Source: Romanomermis culicivorax
Taxonomy: Eukaryota > Nematoda > Enoplea > Mermithida > Mermithidae
Assembly (NCBI GenBank): GCA_963922205.1
Contig: CAWUHX010000144.1
Coordinates: 248,001-312,000 of the forward strand
Length of the DNA: 64,000 nt
Direction: 5' to 3'
The position numbers were made by a program, and so were the translations under genes. Position 1 is the first letter of the stretch. Each line of letters begins with the position of its first letter. Shown here in pieces: positions 63,044 to 64,000 of this stretch. The notes below the pieces were generated by a model, which saw only the letters and a list, made by a program, of their open reading frames with translations, had not been told where the DNA came from and made no database searches.

Positions 63044-63059
63044 CGGCGCGGAGCGCCGG
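63044..63059. repeat. GC hairpin CGGCGCGGAGCGCCGG
   Basis: Perfect stem with a GGA loop, followed by AAAATTTTGAG. This is the orthologous position to 44341 in the related element, with a different loop. Confidence 0.7.
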
Positions 63060-63220
63060 AAAATTTTGAGATTATGACCTTCTAAAATGCACCAAAATGC
63101 ATCTTTTCTGTATCCGATCTGCACCAAAATGAATGCACCAAAATGCACCAAAATGCATCTTTTCTGTATCCGATTCTGTATCCCGAAAAAAAGTGATAGG
63201 AAATATTATATCCATTGACT

Positions 63221-63235
63221 CGGCGCGCAGCGCCG
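63221..63235. repeat. GC hairpin CGGCGCGCAGCGCCG
   Basis: Perfect stem with a GCA loop, followed by AAAATTTTTTAC. Confidence 0.7.
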
Positions 63236-63524
63236 AAAATTTTTTACATTTTCAGCCCCTAAAACGTCTAAAAATTAAGGAAATTTAATGTTTGACCAGC
63301 CAAAATTTTTATGCTAATTGGCACAAACGCTCAAAATTTTTTGTCCCTTCCAATTTTTTTTTGTGCCAAAAACCATGTTCTGGCACAAAAAAAAAACACT
63401 GCTTGTTCAGATTGTTTCATGATACAGTACATGGAGAATCTTTGATAAAAATCAAAATACACGGTGTACTTCAATTTTTTATAATTTAAGACACGACGGA
63501 TTCGACCTTATATTCATACGATCT

Positions 63525-63705
63525 ATTCCCAAGTGAGCGATCCCCAAGTGACCGAATTCCGGATTTTCAAGTGGGCGAATTCCTAATTGAGTGATTCGCA
63601 ATTGAGCGAATCCCTAAACGAGCTAATTTCCAATTGAGTGAATTTTCAAATGAGCGAATTCCTAATTGAGCAAATTGCCAACTGGGCGATTCTAAACGGG
63701 CGATA
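63525..63705 (+). repeat. Degenerate 15-16 bp tandem repeat
   Basis: About eleven units around AATTGAGCGAATTCCT, for example CCCAAGTGAGCGATC, CCTAATTGAGTGATT and GCCAACTGGGCGATT. A pyrimidine-rich tract follows. No coding role is apparent. Confidence 0.8.
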
Positions 63706-63709
63706 GAGA

Positions 63710-64000
63710 AAGTAAAACATTTTCTTCAAATTTTGCTTCTTTATCTTGTATTTTCCTAAGTATTATTTCTTTTTTCTTTGGTTCTGTGTGTTGCTTATGT
63801 TTTTGTTTATGCACGTTTTTGAATTTTTATCTTGTCTCTGCTTCCTTTCATTTTCTTTTTTCCTTGTCACCTACTTTTTTCTCATTTGCTCATATACATT
63901 ACAAGTTGTCATTTTTAATAAGCACTGTCTCCCATATAATGCTTATACAATTGGACACGCTCTATGTCCTATTTAATTTTACCTTTTGTGATTTTTTCTC
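63710..64000 (+). other. T-rich stretch at the window end
   Basis: An open frame at 63746-63976 is almost entirely hydrophobic because the DNA is T-rich. I do not call it a gene. Confidence 0.4.

Larger units (their letters stand above)
62209..63401 (+). mobile_element. Relative of the 44177 hAT-like element
   Basis: Starts CATTGTTTTTTTCCCCCGGGCC and ends AAAAAAAACACTG. Inverse order of the 44177-45128 interior, with matching blocks TTTGAGCGTTTTCAAGCC/GGCTTGAAAAAGCTC-like and AATATTTTATCTTGATATTTAAT. Contains three GC hairpins (62546, 63044, 63221) and a direct duplication of GCACCAAAATGCATCTTTTC at about 63085 and 63142. Confidence 0.65.

Noticed and set aside
63746-63976. Hydrophobic open frame suggesting a membrane protein
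   Set aside because: A consequence of T-rich DNA; no start context, splice sites or homology.

Overview
The window is AT-rich metazoan nuclear DNA. Its genes are split by GT-AG introns, and it carries LINE fragments, many small terminal-inverted-repeat elements and one solo LTR. Two genes can be recognised from exon chains whose splice phases agree. One is an orthologue of DNTTIP1 (TdIF1, a subunit of the MiDAC histone deacetylase complex) on the + strand at 39.3-42.2 kb. The other is a C2CD3-like centriolar C2-domain gene on the - strand at 45.6-56.9 kb. They converge on a 3.4-kb interval. A third multi-exon gene on the - strand (0.6-8.8 kb) has clear exons but no family I can name. I cannot determine the phylum.

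The first 35 kb is dominated by a long direct duplication: 1-15976 recurs at 19321-35303. Copy 1 stops inside the locus, runs into 25 nt of the SMART/PCR amplification adapter (15977-16001) and then into a 100-N gap. The pieces look like two overlapping contigs of one locus that were placed in tandem instead of merged. The only differences I found are seven 1-nt indels and one substitution, all between about 0.4 and 1.8 kb of the unit. Three of the indels lie in exons and break the frame only in copy 2, so copy 1 is the better consensus. Everything in 19321-35303 should be read as a second view of 1-15976.

The rest is largely mobile DNA. In the duplicated unit there are three elements with long inverted arms (alpha, beta, gamma) that share one terminus, a PIF/Harbinger element with a transposase N-terminal remnant, a LINE 3' fragment and, in beta, a solo LTR with its empty site preserved in alpha. 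In 35.3-64 kb there are hAT-like elements with 8-bp target duplications, including several in C2CD3 introns, an 18-bp-TIR element at 59.7-61.5 kb with another element nested inside it, and a CR1-like LINE fragment.

The most unusual signal is a GC-rich hairpin, CGGCGC-(3-4 nt)-GCGCCG. It occurs eleven times between 37.3 and 63.2 kb, with changing loops, inside elements that otherwise look unrelated.
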